Below are positions 36,240 to 46,918 of a stretch of DNA of 64,000 nucleotides, in pieces. The translations under genes were made by a program, and so were the position numbers. The stretch comes from Sciurus carolinensis (taxonomy: Eukaryota > Chordata > Mammalia > Rodentia > Sciuridae). Numbering within the stretch: position 1 is the first letter of the stretch; the number at the start of each line of letters is the position of its first letter. The stretch covers positions 112,159,160-112,223,159 of the forward strand of contig NC_062219.1 of the NCBI RefSeq assembly GCF_902686445.1, read 5' to 3'. A model generated the notes under the pieces. That model was not told the DNA's origin. It saw only the letters and a program-made list of their open reading frames with translations, and did no database searches.

Positions 36240-37655
36240 AGAAGAGTCCAGTTCAGACAGTCAGACAGAGCTGGAGCTGAGAAGTAGGAAGAAGGGCCTC
36301 AAGGAGGCTCCCTCTCTGGACCCTCTCTGGAGATTTTTTTTTTTTTTTTTTGAGGAAAGGGCAGACCATTCCCAGACCAGACCTGCTTGCTGTAGTCTGG
36401 ACAAGATCACCTTCCAGGGCCTTCACCACTTTTTGAGTCTCTCTTCTGAGCTGAGAGCCCTGAGGGCAGGGATCTAAGTCCCTCAGTAGGTCTGGCTTAG
36501 AGCAGCAACTGAGGCCAGAGGTTAAAAAGCAGGAAGCACCACAGCTCCTTGCAGAAGGACAAATGTTGTTCTGACCCCATATCCCTGCCCAACAAAGGCT
36601 CCAAAGGGGCTGGATGGGTAGCAAACAGGGGACGAGAGTGGGCTTTCCAGCTCCAAGACCTCCAACCCCAGCCTAGAGTGACCTGTCCCCTCTCCACTGC
36701 CCCTATTTTTAAGTGTGTATACACAGAAACCCTGGCCCAATTCGATGAATCCAGTGTTCCCTCAGGGTACAACAACCCTTGGCTTTGATTTATACTAGTG
36801 AATACACACTCCAGGAAATTCATTTATTCATTCATTCACTCTTCTTTCCACAAGTTTTCATTGAGCTCTGCTAAGCTCCAGGCCCTACATGACACAAGCC
36901 CCTCAAAAAATTACCCACCTACTAGAGAAAATGGCACTTGGACTTGTAAGCCCAATAAAGATCCTTACCAGTGAGCTGGGTGGAAAGAGGATGTGTGGGC
37001 CCAATGGACGTCTTCACGGAGGGAACATCTGAGCTAAACCTTCAGGGCAGGTGGAACTTTCCAGACAGTAGCCAGTTGAGAAACTGAAGGTCATGTGGGG
37101 ACTAGCGTGTACAACCCAAGAGCAGCAGCCACAGGCAAGACCAAGAGAGAAGAGAGAAAGCCAGGAGCTACACCACAGAGGCCCCTGCAGGGCCCTGGAC
37201 TCAGCGGCAAGGGAGCAACATTGTCTTCTTTCTGGTTTAGACAGACTATGCTGGCAGGGAGAAGAAGGATCAAAGGGGGAAGCTGGGCCTCCTTAGTCAA
37301 TCTTGCCATTCACAGGCCCCTCCTGCCCTTCGCACTGTGCTGGCTGCCTGGGGCCCGGCCTCCTCACAGCCACCATCTTTAAGTGTCTGAACCATATTCC
37401 ACCACAGGCATGTTAGGGGAGTAAAAAGAAGAAGACCCCTGGTGGCTGGTCAGCATCCTGTCCTAAGCCCCAGGGTGTGTGTGTGATGTTTGCTCCACTC
37501 ACTTCTCTCAGCTGGGACCCCGGCAGGAGCTCAGAGAAGAACAAGAGAGAGCCTTCCAGGAGCCAGCCCCTGAAAACAAAGTTACAGGTTTAAGATTACA
37601 GCGAAGGCTTACTGAGCACCTAGTGTATCTGCGAACTAGCCAGGCTTAACATTAG
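36240..37655. other. Intergenic DNA; no gene seen
   Basis: Contains an 18-base T run at 36333 and diverged L2-like text around 36820-37060. Open frames here lack domains. Confidence 0.5.
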
Positions 37656-37659
37656 AAAT

Positions 37660-38338
37660 CCTATCAAGGATACATTGCTGGTGGGACTACAAATTATTGC
37701 AACCACTCTGGAAAGCAGTATGGAGATTCCTCAGAAAATTTGGAATGGAACCACTGTTTGACTCAGTTATCCCCCTTTTCAGTATATAACCAAAGAAGTT
37801 AAAATCAGCATACTACAGTGACACAGCCACATCAATGTTTACAGCAGCTCATTTCACAATAGCTAAACTATGGAACCAACCTAGGTGCCCTTCAATATAT
37901 GAATGGGTAAAGGAAATGTGGTATATAAACACAGCGGAATATTACTCAGCCATAAAGAAGAATGAATTATGGCATTTGCCTGTAAATTGATGAAACTGGA
38001 GACTGTCATGCTAAGTCAAATAAGCCAATCCCCAAAAATCATATCTCTGATATGCAGATGCTCACACACAATAAGGGGGAAGGGCAGAGGGAGGGAAGAA
38101 TAGAAGTTCATTGGATTAGACAAAGGGGAATGAAGGGAAGAGAGGAGGATGGGAATAGAAAAGACAGTAGAATGAATAGGACAGAACTTTCCTATGTTCA
38201 TGTATGAATACACAGCCAGTGAAACTCCACATCATGCACAACCACAAGAATGGGAAGTTATACTCCATGTATGTATAATATGTCAAAATAGACTCTACTG
38301 TCATGTTTATCTAAAAGGAATAAATTTTTTAAATTTTT
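37660..38338 (+). mobile_element. 5'-truncated L1: ORF2 end and 3'UTR
   Basis: Starts within the end of ORF2 (TTGCTGGTGGGACTACAAATTATTGCAACCACTCTGGAAAGC ... GGAATATTACTCAGCCATAAAGAAGAATGAATT) and continues into a lineage-type 3'UTR ending ATACTCCATGTATGTATAATATGTCAAAATAGACTC...AATAAATTTTT. The reading frame is broken; it is a dead copy. Its tail overlaps the target-site duplication of the next ID element. Confidence 0.9.
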
Positions 38339-38359
38339 AAAAGAAATTTTATGAAGAGA

Positions 38360-38454
38360 GGGCTGGGGATATAGCTCAGTTGGTAGAGTGCTTGTCTTGC
38401 AAGCACGAGGCCCTGGGTTCGATCCCCAGCACCGCAAAAAAAAAAAAGAAAAAA
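38360..38454 (+). mobile_element. Young ID element with perfect 21-bp target-site duplication
   Basis: Intact tRNA-Ala-like unit: A-box ATAGCTCAGTTGGTAGAGTG, B-box GGTTCGATCCC, ending CCAGCACCGC and an A-rich tail. The 21 bases at 38339-38359 are repeated exactly at 38455-38475. It should not be called a tRNA gene: the acceptor stem does not pair and the copy is flanked as a retroposon. Confidence 0.95.
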
Positions 38455-38599
38455 AAAAGAAATTTTATGAAGAGATTCTATTGCCAAACCCATTTTACAG
38501 AAGGAAAAATAAAGCAAACAAAAACCCCATAGCATATACCACAAGGGCTCAAAACCAGGTCCTCTAGCTCCTTTTGTTTATTCAATAAATGCAATCATC

Positions 38600-38890
38600 A
38601 TCTTTCAGGATCTGTCAGGGAATTGGTTCTAGGACCCATGAAAAAAACCAAACTCCTTGGGTGCTGAAGTCCTTCATATAAAACACAGTCCTCCTGCACG
38701 CTTTAAATCATCTCTAGGTTATTTATAATACCTAACACAATGTAAAGGGTATGTAAGTGGTTGTTACACTGTGTTTAGGAATAAAAAGTGTGCATTCAGC
38801 ACAGTTGCTATTTACTCATTGATTTGTTTATTAGTATTTTCGCTCCTCAGTTGAATGTGCTGATGTGGAACCGTGGATTCGGCAGGACCC
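38600..38890 (+). mobile_element. Tigger/MER2-like DNA transposon fragment
   Basis: GGGAATTGGTTCTAGGACCCATG ... GGGTGCTGAAGTCCTTCATATAAAA ... CTTTAAATCATCTCTAGGTTATTTATAATACCTAACACAATG ... GTGGAACCGTGGATTCGG matches the order of this non-autonomous mariner-type family as I remember it. The family name is less certain than the class. Confidence 0.6.
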
Positions 38891-38899
38891 AGGAATGCA

Positions 38900-40034
38900 G
38901 AGGGTGCACTCTGCTTCCTAAACCCCCGGCAAATGTGCCAGGCACCAGCTAGGCTCTTAGGAGAATAAGTAGTGAATCTGCAACAGTTCATGCTGTAACC
39001 ACCCTGGGCCACCTCCCTGGGGTAGGATGAAGGTCAGGAGCAAGGATCAGTCATCATGCTTAGAGACGAAGTTCAGAGTCCCAGAGCATGATCAGTTACC
39101 AAAGAGAAAGAACAGTCACTCTGCTAAGGAGCAGGAGGGCTCTAGGGTTCATGACCTCCTCTCTGAGAGGAGGACACAAGGCTTGAATCCTCAGCATCCT
39201 CACTCAGTGCTCTTCCTGGTCTCTTTGGGTTGTGCCCAATCTCTTAACAACCATGTCCCTTGGTGTCCTAGAGGCAGGAGGGGATAAGCGAGAGCCGCCA
39301 GGAGGACCTTATGGAGGAGAAGGGAGACATGTTTTCCCTCCCCCAGCCTGCTCCTGGCCTTGCACCTCAGGGGCCTAGCTCTGGCCTGGGAAACAGAGTA
39401 AGTGGGTAAGAGAAAATGGCAGGAATCTGGGACGATGGGACAATTCCCTTGCCTGGGTGGCAGGTGGCTATCTCTGCAACAGTGACTCAACTGCAGGTCA
39501 CTGAAGTCAGGGGAAGATAGAGCGGTTTGGTGTGGTCACCTTCGACTCAGCGGCCCCAGGCAGAAAGACTGAGGGCCAGGTCAGCCTCAAGGATGTGGAG
39601 CTGGGCGTGTGTATGTGCTGGAGGATGGAGGGATCTTTGGGGACTTTCTTGAATTCACAAGCCAAAGGCAAGAAAGATTGTCTGGGATTACATTCCTATT
39701 GTGGGGTCTATAGAGACCCTGGTCATCCCCTCCTACCTCCCATTCCTCAAGACCCTCCCTAAGAGTCTTCCGCCAGGAAGCCTCCCTGTACGAATGCATC
39801 TTCTCCCCACTGATCCGCGTGCACTGACTGACGCAGGGCCTCTCCAGCATTTTCCTCAAACTTATACCCAAGTCAGGGAAGTACTACACTCCACCCCATC
39901 TTCAGGCTCAGGTTTCCTAAAATGGTGGCCAAATTTCTTTAACAGCTTATCTTTTAGTTTTAAATATGTGCAAATTTTATGTTCTACTCCAGGATATAGT
40001 CATATATGTTGTTATTATTTTTTTCTTTTTTGTA
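38900..40034. other. Intergenic DNA; no gene seen
   Basis: Unique sequence with domain-free open frames up to 124 codons. Confidence 0.5.
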
Positions 40035-40036
40035 TG

Positions 40037-40213
40037 TGGTACTGGAGATTGAATTCAGGGGCTCTCTACCACTGAGCTACATCTTCAGTCTTTTCTATTT
40101 TTTATTTTGAGGCAGGGCCTTACTAAATTGCTGAGGCTGGCCTCCAACCTGTGATCTTCCTGCTTCAGCCTCCTGAGTCACTGGGATTACAGGCATGTGC
40201 CCCTGAGCCTAGC
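40037..40213 (-). mobile_element. B1-dID composite SINE, left arm of an inverted pair
   Basis: + strand: TGGTACTGGAGATTGAATTCAGGGGC ... CACTGAGCTACATCTTCAG ... CTTCCTGCTTCAGCCTCCTGAG ... GGATTACAGGCATGTG. Confidence 0.92.
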
Positions 40214-40244
40214 TATTATTGTATTTTTTTAAAATAATAATTCT

Positions 40245-40450
40245 GCCATGCCTGGTGGCACATGCCTGTAATCTCAGCGACTCAGGAGGCTGAGGCAGGA
40301 GGGTCACAAGATCGTGAGTTCAAAGCCAGCCTCAGCAATTTAGGGAGGCACTAAGCAACTCTGTGACATTGTGTCTCTAAATAAAATACAAAAAAGGGAT
40401 GGGGATGTGGCCTAGTGGTTAGGCACCCCAGAGTTCAACCCCTGGTACCA
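40245..40450 (+). mobile_element. B1-dID composite SINE, right arm of an inverted pair
   Basis: GCCATGCCTGGTGGCACATGCCTGTAATCTC...GCTGAGGCAGGAGGGTCACAAG (B1), GATGGGGATGTGGCCTAGTGGTTAGGC...TTCAACCCCTGGTACC (ID). It faces away from the SINE at 40037, with about 30 bases between. Confidence 0.93.
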
Positions 40451-40507
40451 AAAAGAAGAAGAAGAAAAAGGAGGAGGAGGAGGAGGAGGAGGAGGAGGAG
40501 GAGGAAG
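40451..40507. repeat. (GAA)n to (GGA)n microsatellite at a SINE tail
   Basis: Purine-only tract, AAGAAGAAGAAG then about 14 GGA units, grown from the tail of the SINE at 40245. Long purine tracts of this kind can form triplex DNA. Confidence 0.93.
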
Positions 40508-40788
40508 GGGACTCATACTTAACCTATAACTTTGTAAACTACCTCAACTTTAGCAAGTATGTCATTGTGGACCTCGATTTGAGGACCAATGAGGCAATAA
40601 ACTTCATCTGGATCCAAGAGCTGTCTGGCTGGTCCTGAAACCCTGATCTCTGCCATCCTCAGGGCAGCTAGGTAGGTGGGCAGCTGGAGGCCTCTCTGTG
40701 GTTCCCTCTGCTGACAGGGCACAGCTCAAACCTCACATTCTGCTGATGTCACAATGTTACTGGTTTGGAAGCACATCCAGAACATTAG

Positions 40789-40962
40789 TGCTCAAATTTA
40801 GCTGGAAATTATAATCACTTGTGGATCTTTTGAAACCCCTGCCACTCAGTCCACAACTTACACCAATTAAATCAGTGTCTCTTGAGGATGAAATTCACTC
40901 AATGGTACTTTTTAATTCTCCCCAGACAATTCCAATGTGCAGCTGAGTTTGAGAACCAGCGA
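40789..40962 (+). mobile_element. MER5A-like hAT transposon relic
   Basis: GTGCTCAAATTTAGCTGG ... TAATCACTTGTGGATCTTTTGAAA ... AATTCCAATGTGCAGCTGAGTTTGAGAACCAG matches the MER5A ends. Confidence 0.8.
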
Positions 40963-41494
40963 TTTGGGCCAACCCTTTATAATGACAGAGATGCTGAGGC
41001 CCAGCGAGACGTGCCTGGCTCAAGGTCATCAGCAAGGCAGTGGCCAGACCCAGCAACTCCACTAACCAAGGCAGGCCTCCTCCTGTCCACACTCATCCTC
41101 CACACCCCTGGGGGCACTTGCCTGGCAGACTGCTAGTTCCACAAGGATCCTAGAGTTCTTGGTTCAAGACTGGCTCAGAGGAAGATCCCCAGGAAAAGCT
41201 CCCCGAACCCTTCATCCCAGAGTGCCCCCATTCAAGCTGCTCTCTGGAGACAGGATGTCCTAGAGCATTTCCAGCCTGCAAACTCTCCTTGCCTCAAAGC
41301 CAACCTGGATTGATTTAACAGGATTTCAGGGGGACTGAGGACTGGGATGGCTGGGGCTTGGGGGCAGGACACCACAAGGAGATACACTATAGCTACAGGC
41401 AAAAGCTGGGACAGGCATGGCACAGGGTTCCCCGGCTCCACCCTGAGGAGGGGAGTACTCTCCCCTCCCTCCTCTCCCCACCCTCTGGTGACGC

Positions 41495-41526
41495 ATGCCC
41501 GCACGCACGCAAGCACGCAAGCACGG
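41495..41526. repeat. (GCAC/GCAA)n short tandem repeat
   Basis: GCCCGCACGCACGCAAGCACGCAAGCACGG; a short CpG-bearing tetranucleotide array. Confidence 0.85.
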
Positions 41527-41857
41527 ACCTCTGCCTTCCACCTCATACCCTTGCCCCAGTGGGGAGATGAGGGAAATCTGTCTGCAACTTATTTTCATTT
41601 GGGTCTGGCGGGTCTCAACAGATCCATCCAGGGACGTGCAGGGCCCTGTGTCCTATCCATATGACACACACCCACAATCAGAACTTCTGGAGGGAGAGGG
41701 AGGAGGAGGCATCCCAGGGATTCAGAGTCTTCGGACTGAAGACATTCAGTGGCCAAACACCACCCTAGAAAGGGAGGAGGGATGGGGATCACAAGGAAAG
41801 ACAAAGAGGCCGAAGTGGGCATCCAGTCTTCTGTCGTCTTCTTCCATCTTCCAACCC

Positions 41858-41972
41858 AGTGGTTCTCAACCCAGGTCACACATAGAATCACCTGGGGAGC
41901 TTTTAAAAATGCAGATGTCTAGGCTCCAGTCCCAGGAAGTTTGATTTAACTCTTCTTCCAGTAAGAAGTTTG
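41858..41972 (+). mobile_element. MER5A-like hAT transposon relic
   Basis: CCCAGTGGTTCTCAACCCAGGTCACACATAGAATCACCTGGGGAGCTTTTAAAAATGCAGATG is the typical MER5A 5' half; the 3' half is lost. Confidence 0.9.
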
Positions 41973-42119
41973 TGGCATCAATTACATGTGCAGACAGGAC
42001 CTTTGCCTAATAGAATGGCAGAGGGCCAGAGGAAGAGCTTGCCCTTTCCAGGCGTACAGGGTGGGCACCATACTCTGAGACCCCAGCTTCATGTCCTTCA
42101 TCAACATAATGCAGAGAAT

Positions 42120-42302
42120 GGGTAGGTTCTCATTTTCCCTGTCCCCTTCCCTGGCCTTGGACAAATCACTTGGCTTCCCAGAGCCTCAATTTCTTCATCC
42201 ACAAAATAGTTGGAGAGATTAGTTGCCACTTGAGAGGTACTTGTAAAAATTAAGTGATTAAGTCTACACAGTCCTGAGCATTTAAAAACAATCAATAAAA
42301 TG
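42120..42302 (+). repeat. MIR SINE
   Basis: GACAAATCACTTGGCTTCCCAGAGCCTCAATTTCTTCATCCACAAAATAG ... ATTAAGTGATTAAGTC ... CTGAGCATTTAAAAACAATCAATAAAATG; MIR core to tail. Confidence 0.75.
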
Positions 42303-42379
42303 TAGCTAGATTACCTAGTCAGCTTTCCATTACTATAACAAACACCTGAGATGAGAAATTTATAAAAAGAAAGGATTGG

Positions 42380-42552
42380 ACAGCCACAGTGGTGCACACC
42401 TGTAATCTCAGTAGCTTGGGAGGCTGAGGCAGGAAGATCTCAAGTTCAAAGCCAGCCCTAAGCAACTCAGTGAGACCCAGTCTCTTAATAAAACATAAAA
42501 GAGCTGGGGATGTGGCTCAGTGGTTAAGAGACCTGGGTTCAATCCCCATTAC
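42380..42552 (+). mobile_element. B1-dID composite SINE (nested)
   Basis: ACAGCCACAGTGGTGCACACCTGTAATCTCAGTAGCTTGGGAGGCTGAGG (B1), GAGCTGGGGATGTGGCTCAGTGGTTAAGAG...TTCAATCCCCATTAC (ID). It sits inside the older repeat at 42314. Confidence 0.93.
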
Positions 42553-42680
42553 AAAAGAAGGGGGGCATATTTTGGCTCACAGTTTGGGAGATATCAGTCC
42601 ATAAGCAGTTGGCCCTGTTGCTCATGGGTCTATGATGAAGCAGCGCATCCTGGTAGGAATGGCAGAGTGAAACTGCTTAC

Positions 42681-42812
42681 TTGAACCCAGCGAGAATTCA
42701 AAATAAAATATAAAAATGGCTGGGGATGTGACTCACTGGTTAAGTGCCCCTGGGCTCAATCCCTGGTACCAAAGCACAACAAACAAAAACAAACAAACAA
42801 ACAAACAAAACA
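42681..42812 (+). mobile_element. 5'-truncated B1-dID SINE with 11-bp target-site duplication and (AAAC)n tail
   Basis: Only the end of the B1 part and the ID part remain (GGCTGGGGATGTGACTCACTGGTTAAGTGCCCC...CAATCCCTGGTACC). AAACTGCTTAC at 42670-42680 recurs as AAACTGCTTGC at 42813-42823. The tail is an (AAAC)n array. Confidence 0.9.
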
Positions 42813-43152
42813 AAACTGCTTGCTTCATGGCCAAGGAACAAAAAGAGAGAAAGAGGAAGGGGCCAGCCAGTGTCCCAGTATTCCCTTGAAGAGCACACCC
42901 AGTAGCGTGGAGACCTGCCACAAGGCCCTAATAGGTTCCACCGCCTCCCAATAGTGCTGCCTGGGAACCAAGCCTCCAAAACTTGGACCTTTGGGGGATA
43001 TTAACCTTTTTTTAAATTGTAAACAAATGGTGTACAACTTGTTTCTCAGGTTGTACATGAAGTAGAGGCATACCATTTGTGTAATCATACATTTACATAG
43101 GGTAATGGTGTTTGAGTGCTAGCCTTTTATTTTGAAAAATGAAAGCTAAAGT

Positions 43153-43335
43153 CGGTCATGGTGGCACCCACCTGTAATCCCAGTGACTTTGGAGGCTGAG
43201 ACAGGAGGATCACAAGTTCAAGGCCAGCCTCAGCAACTTAGTCCTGTCTGAAAATTAAATCAATCAATCAATCAATAAATAGAACTGAGGTCATAGCTCA
43301 GTAGTAAACATCCCTGGTTTCAGTTCCTAGTATTA
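43153..43335 (+). mobile_element. B1-dID composite SINE with internal (AATC)n linker
   Basis: GTCATGGTGGCACCCACCTGTAATCCCAG...GACAGGAGGATCACAAG (B1), an AATCAATCAATCAATC linker, then GAACTGAGGTCATAGCTCAGTAG...TTTCAGTTCCTAGTATT (ID). Confidence 0.9.
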
Positions 43336-43509
43336 AAAAAAAAAAAAATGAAAGCCAATTTGTACACCTGTGTTCGTAGTAGCATTATTCGAAACAGCTA
43401 AAAGGTCAAAGCAAACTAAATGCCCATCTACAGAAGAATGGATAAGAAAATGTGATAAATGCACACAATGGGATATTACTCAGTCTTTTTAAGAAGGGAA
43501 TTCCTTTTT

Positions 43510-43633
43510 ACTTTCCATATTTTTTATTGATGCATTATAGTCGTACATAATGGTGGGATTTGTTGTTACATACGTGTACATGCACACCATGTAACAATAT
43601 AATTTGGGAAATATCATTCCCCAGTATTTCCCC
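43510..43633 (-). mobile_element. Antisense L1 3' terminal fragment (nested)
   Basis: The reverse complement ends ...TTATGTACGACTATAATGCATCAATAAAAAAT, a poly(A)-signal-containing terminus unlike the host L1. It lies inside the host L1 3' region. Confidence 0.6.
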
Positions 43634-43954
43634 TTTCCCAAAAGGAGGAAAATTTTGACACAGGTCACAGCATGGATGACCCTCAAGGACATATGTTAAG
43701 TGAAATCAGTCAGTCACTAAAAGATGCTGTATGGTTCCACTTGCAGGAAGTTCCTAGGGTGGTCAAATTTTAGGACAGAATGGTGGTTGCAGGTGCCAGG
43801 GGTACAGGAGGTGGGGACTTAGTGTTTAATGGGTACAGAGTATCAGTTTTGCAAGATGAGAAGAGCCGTAGAGATGGATGGTGGGTTTAGATGCACAACA
43901 ATGGAAGGTATTTAATGCCACTGGAACTGTACACTTAAAAATGAGTTCAGATGG

Positions 43955-44047
43955 GACTTGGGATGTAGCTCAGTGATTAGGGCACTTACCTAGTATGTGC
44001 CAGGCCTTGGTTTCAATCCCCAGCACCACAAAGATTTTTTTTAAAAA
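43955..44047 (+). mobile_element. ID element with 11-bp target-site duplication (nested in L1)
   Basis: GACTTGGGATGTAGCTCAGTGATTAGGGCACTTACC...TTTCAATCCCCAGCACCAC. AGTTCAGATGG flanks it at 43944-43954 and 44048-44058. Confidence 0.93.
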
Positions 44048-44083
44048 AGTTCAGATGGTAAAGTTTATGTATACTTTGCCACA

Positions 44084-44150
44084 ATATTAAAAAAAAAAAA
44101 AAAAAAAAAACCTGGAGAAAAATAAATAAATAAATAAATAAATAAAAGCC
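44084..44150. repeat. Poly(A) and (AAAT)n simple repeats
   Basis: About 21 A residues at the end of the L1 at 43350, then (AAAT)n at 44120-44147. Confidence 0.93.
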
Positions 44151-44159
44151 AGAATTAGC

Positions 44160-46900
44160 CACACAGTTGACCTGAGCAATGCTGTGCTCCTAGAGAAGGG
44201 TGGACACATGGCCTTGCCTTCAGGCCTCTCCTGAGATAGATACAGGGGGACAGATGCTAAATGAATGAACGCAAGATTTATACTGACAATAAACAGGAAA
44301 TCATAGATGGTTTTAAATATTTACATAGTATACAGGCTTCAGGGTGAGGACATTACAGGGGAGGGTGGAGGAGGGGCAGGAGATATAGGACAAAGTAAAC
44401 ATTGGTAGAAAAAGGGGACTGAAGTCGTCCAAACATGCGCACCGAGGGAGAAAAGACGACCACTGGAGGGGGAAACCCCTGTCCAGGCCCAGGAGAGTGA
44501 GCCAGAAGTCTGGGCCGCCTCCTGTCTTCCTTCCACAGGAGATCCTTGTTTACCCTGCTAGGCTGAAAGAGAATGTAATCAAATTACGACTCATTATTCT
44601 AAACTGTCTCCAGTGGGCAGGGCAGGCAGGGAGGCTGGAAAAGGGAAACAAGCTGTTTTCCAGAACATTGTTCATTTGCTCCTTCTCCAGCTCCCTCTGT
44701 CCCCAAGCCCTTTGCTCCCTTTCTGGCTCCCCCTGTCCTGCCACATTCCGCCCTCCTTCCCGCCATCAGTTCCTTGGGCAGAACCAAAGTTAGGGGAGCA
44801 GAGCTGGAACTTCCATATCTGAGCAAGTGACCACAGGCAGGACAATCAGCAATGTCCCGCCTCCAGGGGCTCCCATGTTGGAGACCACCTAACCCCCAGC
44901 AAAGAACCTCTCCAGCCCCTCCCACCTGCCCACCAAAGAACAAATTCAATCTGTTGCTAGAAGTCAGGTTGCTTGGTTGATCAGGTCTACCTCTCTAACT
45001 TGCTGGGTCTTCGGGGTCTTTGGGGAGTGGTGGGTCATGTCAGAATGAACCCCTCTGTTTTCCCTTTCCTGCCATCCAGGACTTATTTGAGAATAAGGGG
45101 TGATTCCATCCATTAGGACCCTCAGATCTGACACCCAGAAGCCTAACACAGATAAAATAAACAGAGCTTCAGCAACAGGGGCAGCAGCTGGGAGCGTGGG
45201 ATGGCCCTGTGCCATGAACCCCACAGAGATCCAGGGACCAACATGGCCTGGCAGCAACGAACTCAATGCCCCGCAAGGATCATCCCTGATCCACACAAGC
45301 CTACATGCAGTTTCTCACAAAGGGGAGTAGTGGGGCAGAGGTCCCTTTGGAAGGCCAAATGGGTTAAAAAGGGGAAATAAAGCAATCGCCCTCTTCCTCC
45401 GTTCTGGCCAGCTGCCTTCCAATGACCCAACAGGAGTGAGCAGAGAGGCCGGCTCCACCGCCTCCCCTGGGTTCTCACGTTCCATGTCCTGGCAGCTCTT
45501 GGTCATAAATACATCAGAAAATCTTCTCTGGGGTCAAAAGGAAACTGTGAACAAAGGGGAAAATTGGCATTTTTCCAAACATTGAGTTATGACAGTCCCG
45601 TCTCCCCCACCCACCCCGCCCCACCGCCACGACACACACGAGCCATGCATGGAGCATGTTTGTGCTCACTCAGAAAACATGGGCACGAGTCCTCACATCC
45701 CAGAAAAACTCTAGTTTATGTTATTTTATTATTAATACTCACAACTTTAATAAATTCACCCCCAAACTGCCAGATCCAAAGCTCACTCAGTTTCCAGAAG
45801 CCAGGAAGATGGTATTGAGGGAATGTTGTGACTGTCCCAATCCTGACCCTGCACTCTTCTCACTGCCCCCACCCCACCACTCTCACCTGAGGCCAGTCTC
45901 CCTCGGGTCAAAATGGCTCCTGTAGCAACAGTAGGGGCAGAGTGAGAACATGAAAACAGAACTCCCCCGGGTCCCAGCCTCTCCCTTCTGTGCCAAGCCC
46001 AGTCCAGCGATGGAGGCACAAAGGAAGTACTTATACTTTGGCTCAAAGTGACAGATTCGTAAAATTGGGAGGTGACCTCAGAGATCCCTTGCCCAACATT
46101 TCATTTATACATGAGGTCATGGTAGTCTAGAACAGTCCAAGGTTGAGCCTCAGGCTCCACAGGCACTGAGAGGCAGAGCTAGCAGGTCATCGGCAGGGAC
46201 TCCCCAGTCCTTCAGCTATCTCCTTCCTCCCTCTGTCCTATCACTTTGTGACATTTGTCTCCCATCAGGCCTTCCCAGGATCCAGAAGAAAACCATTCTC
46301 AACAGTAGCCTTCTCCAGGAGCCCATTCCAGCTGGTTCCTAAGATGATCTCTCTCTCATCTGGACCCTATCCCTGGACTATGGCCCAGGTGATCTCCTGG
46401 CCCTCTAACGACACCCACATCAACCTCCAGGCAGGGATGGGGAGGGCCTTGGAATTCAGACTGCCAGATCAGGGCTTCCAGGTCTAGTCCATCCCTCTAG
46501 GTGACTCGTCAGACATCATATCTTATAAGAGGAGAAACAGAGTTTCAGCAAGGTGAATTGACTGGCCCAGGCTGACTTAGTTGGTCACTGGCAACTCTAG
46601 AGTCCCAAGGCTTTCTATTTCCATATGTCTGCCTAGAATAAAGACAATTCCCAGCAGCCCTGGCAGCTAAGTATAGCTATCTAGCTAAGTTCTGGCAAAT
46701 GCGATAAACCCGTCCTACCACTCTGAGTTGTAAGGATGGGACTGTTTGCAGAATCAGAGTCAAGAACCAGATGATGCTCTTTATGGATGGAGAAACAAGC
46801 CCAGACAGCATATGCATCTGACTTTATGTTGCCTAATTGTTCGGACAGAGGCTGATTTTCAGTCTGCAACTCTGTCCTTTTGTTTTTTTGGGTTTTTTGT
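44160..46900. other. Intergenic DNA; no gene seen
   Basis: Largely unique sequence with a candidate regulatory cluster at 44540-44700 and diverged MIR-like text at about 46055-46200 and 46520-46600. Open frames up to 116 codons have no domains. Confidence 0.5.
44540..44700. promoter_or_regulatory. Candidate non-coding regulatory element with forkhead and paired-homeodomain motifs
   Basis: This unique, non-repeat stretch packs recognisable motifs. TTGTTTAC (44546-44553) is a forkhead consensus. TAATCAAATTA (44576-44586), inside the inverted GTAAT-CAA-ATTAC, fits the P3 paired-type homeodomain dimer site TAAT-N3-ATTA. An AP-1-like GACTCATTA follows at 44588-44596. It contains no open frame of interest. 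Conservation would have to be tested; the regulatory call is inference. Confidence 0.35.
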
Positions 46901-46918
46901 TTGCTTGTTTGTTTGTTT

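Larger units (their letters stand above)
42314..43010 (+). repeat. Old medium-reiterated repeat split by two SINE insertions
   Basis: Starts CAGCTTTCCATTACTATAACAAACACCTGAGATGAGAAATTTATAAAAAG, resumes at 42558 (TTGGCTCACAGTTTGGGAG) and at 42824 (TTCATGGCCAAGGAAC), ending CCTCCAAAACTTGGACCTTTGGGGG. Same family as 13795-14172. Confidence 0.7.
43350..44090 (+). mobile_element. Old L1 3' end, interrupted by an antisense L1 tail and an ID element
   Basis: GTGTTCGTAGTAGCATTATTCGAAACAGCTAAAAGGTC ... GGATATTACTCAGTC is the ORF2 end. It resumes at about 43635 and reaches GGAACTGTACACTTAAAAATG, then CACAATATTAAAAAA. Insertions lie at about 43510-43633 and 43955-44047. Confidence 0.85.

Noticed and set aside
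38360..38434. tRNA-Ala-like sequence with good A and B boxes
   Set aside because: It is an ID SINE: the acceptor stem does not pair, there is an A-rich tail and an exact 21-base target-site duplication. The same applies to the units at 54681, 55698 and 60667.
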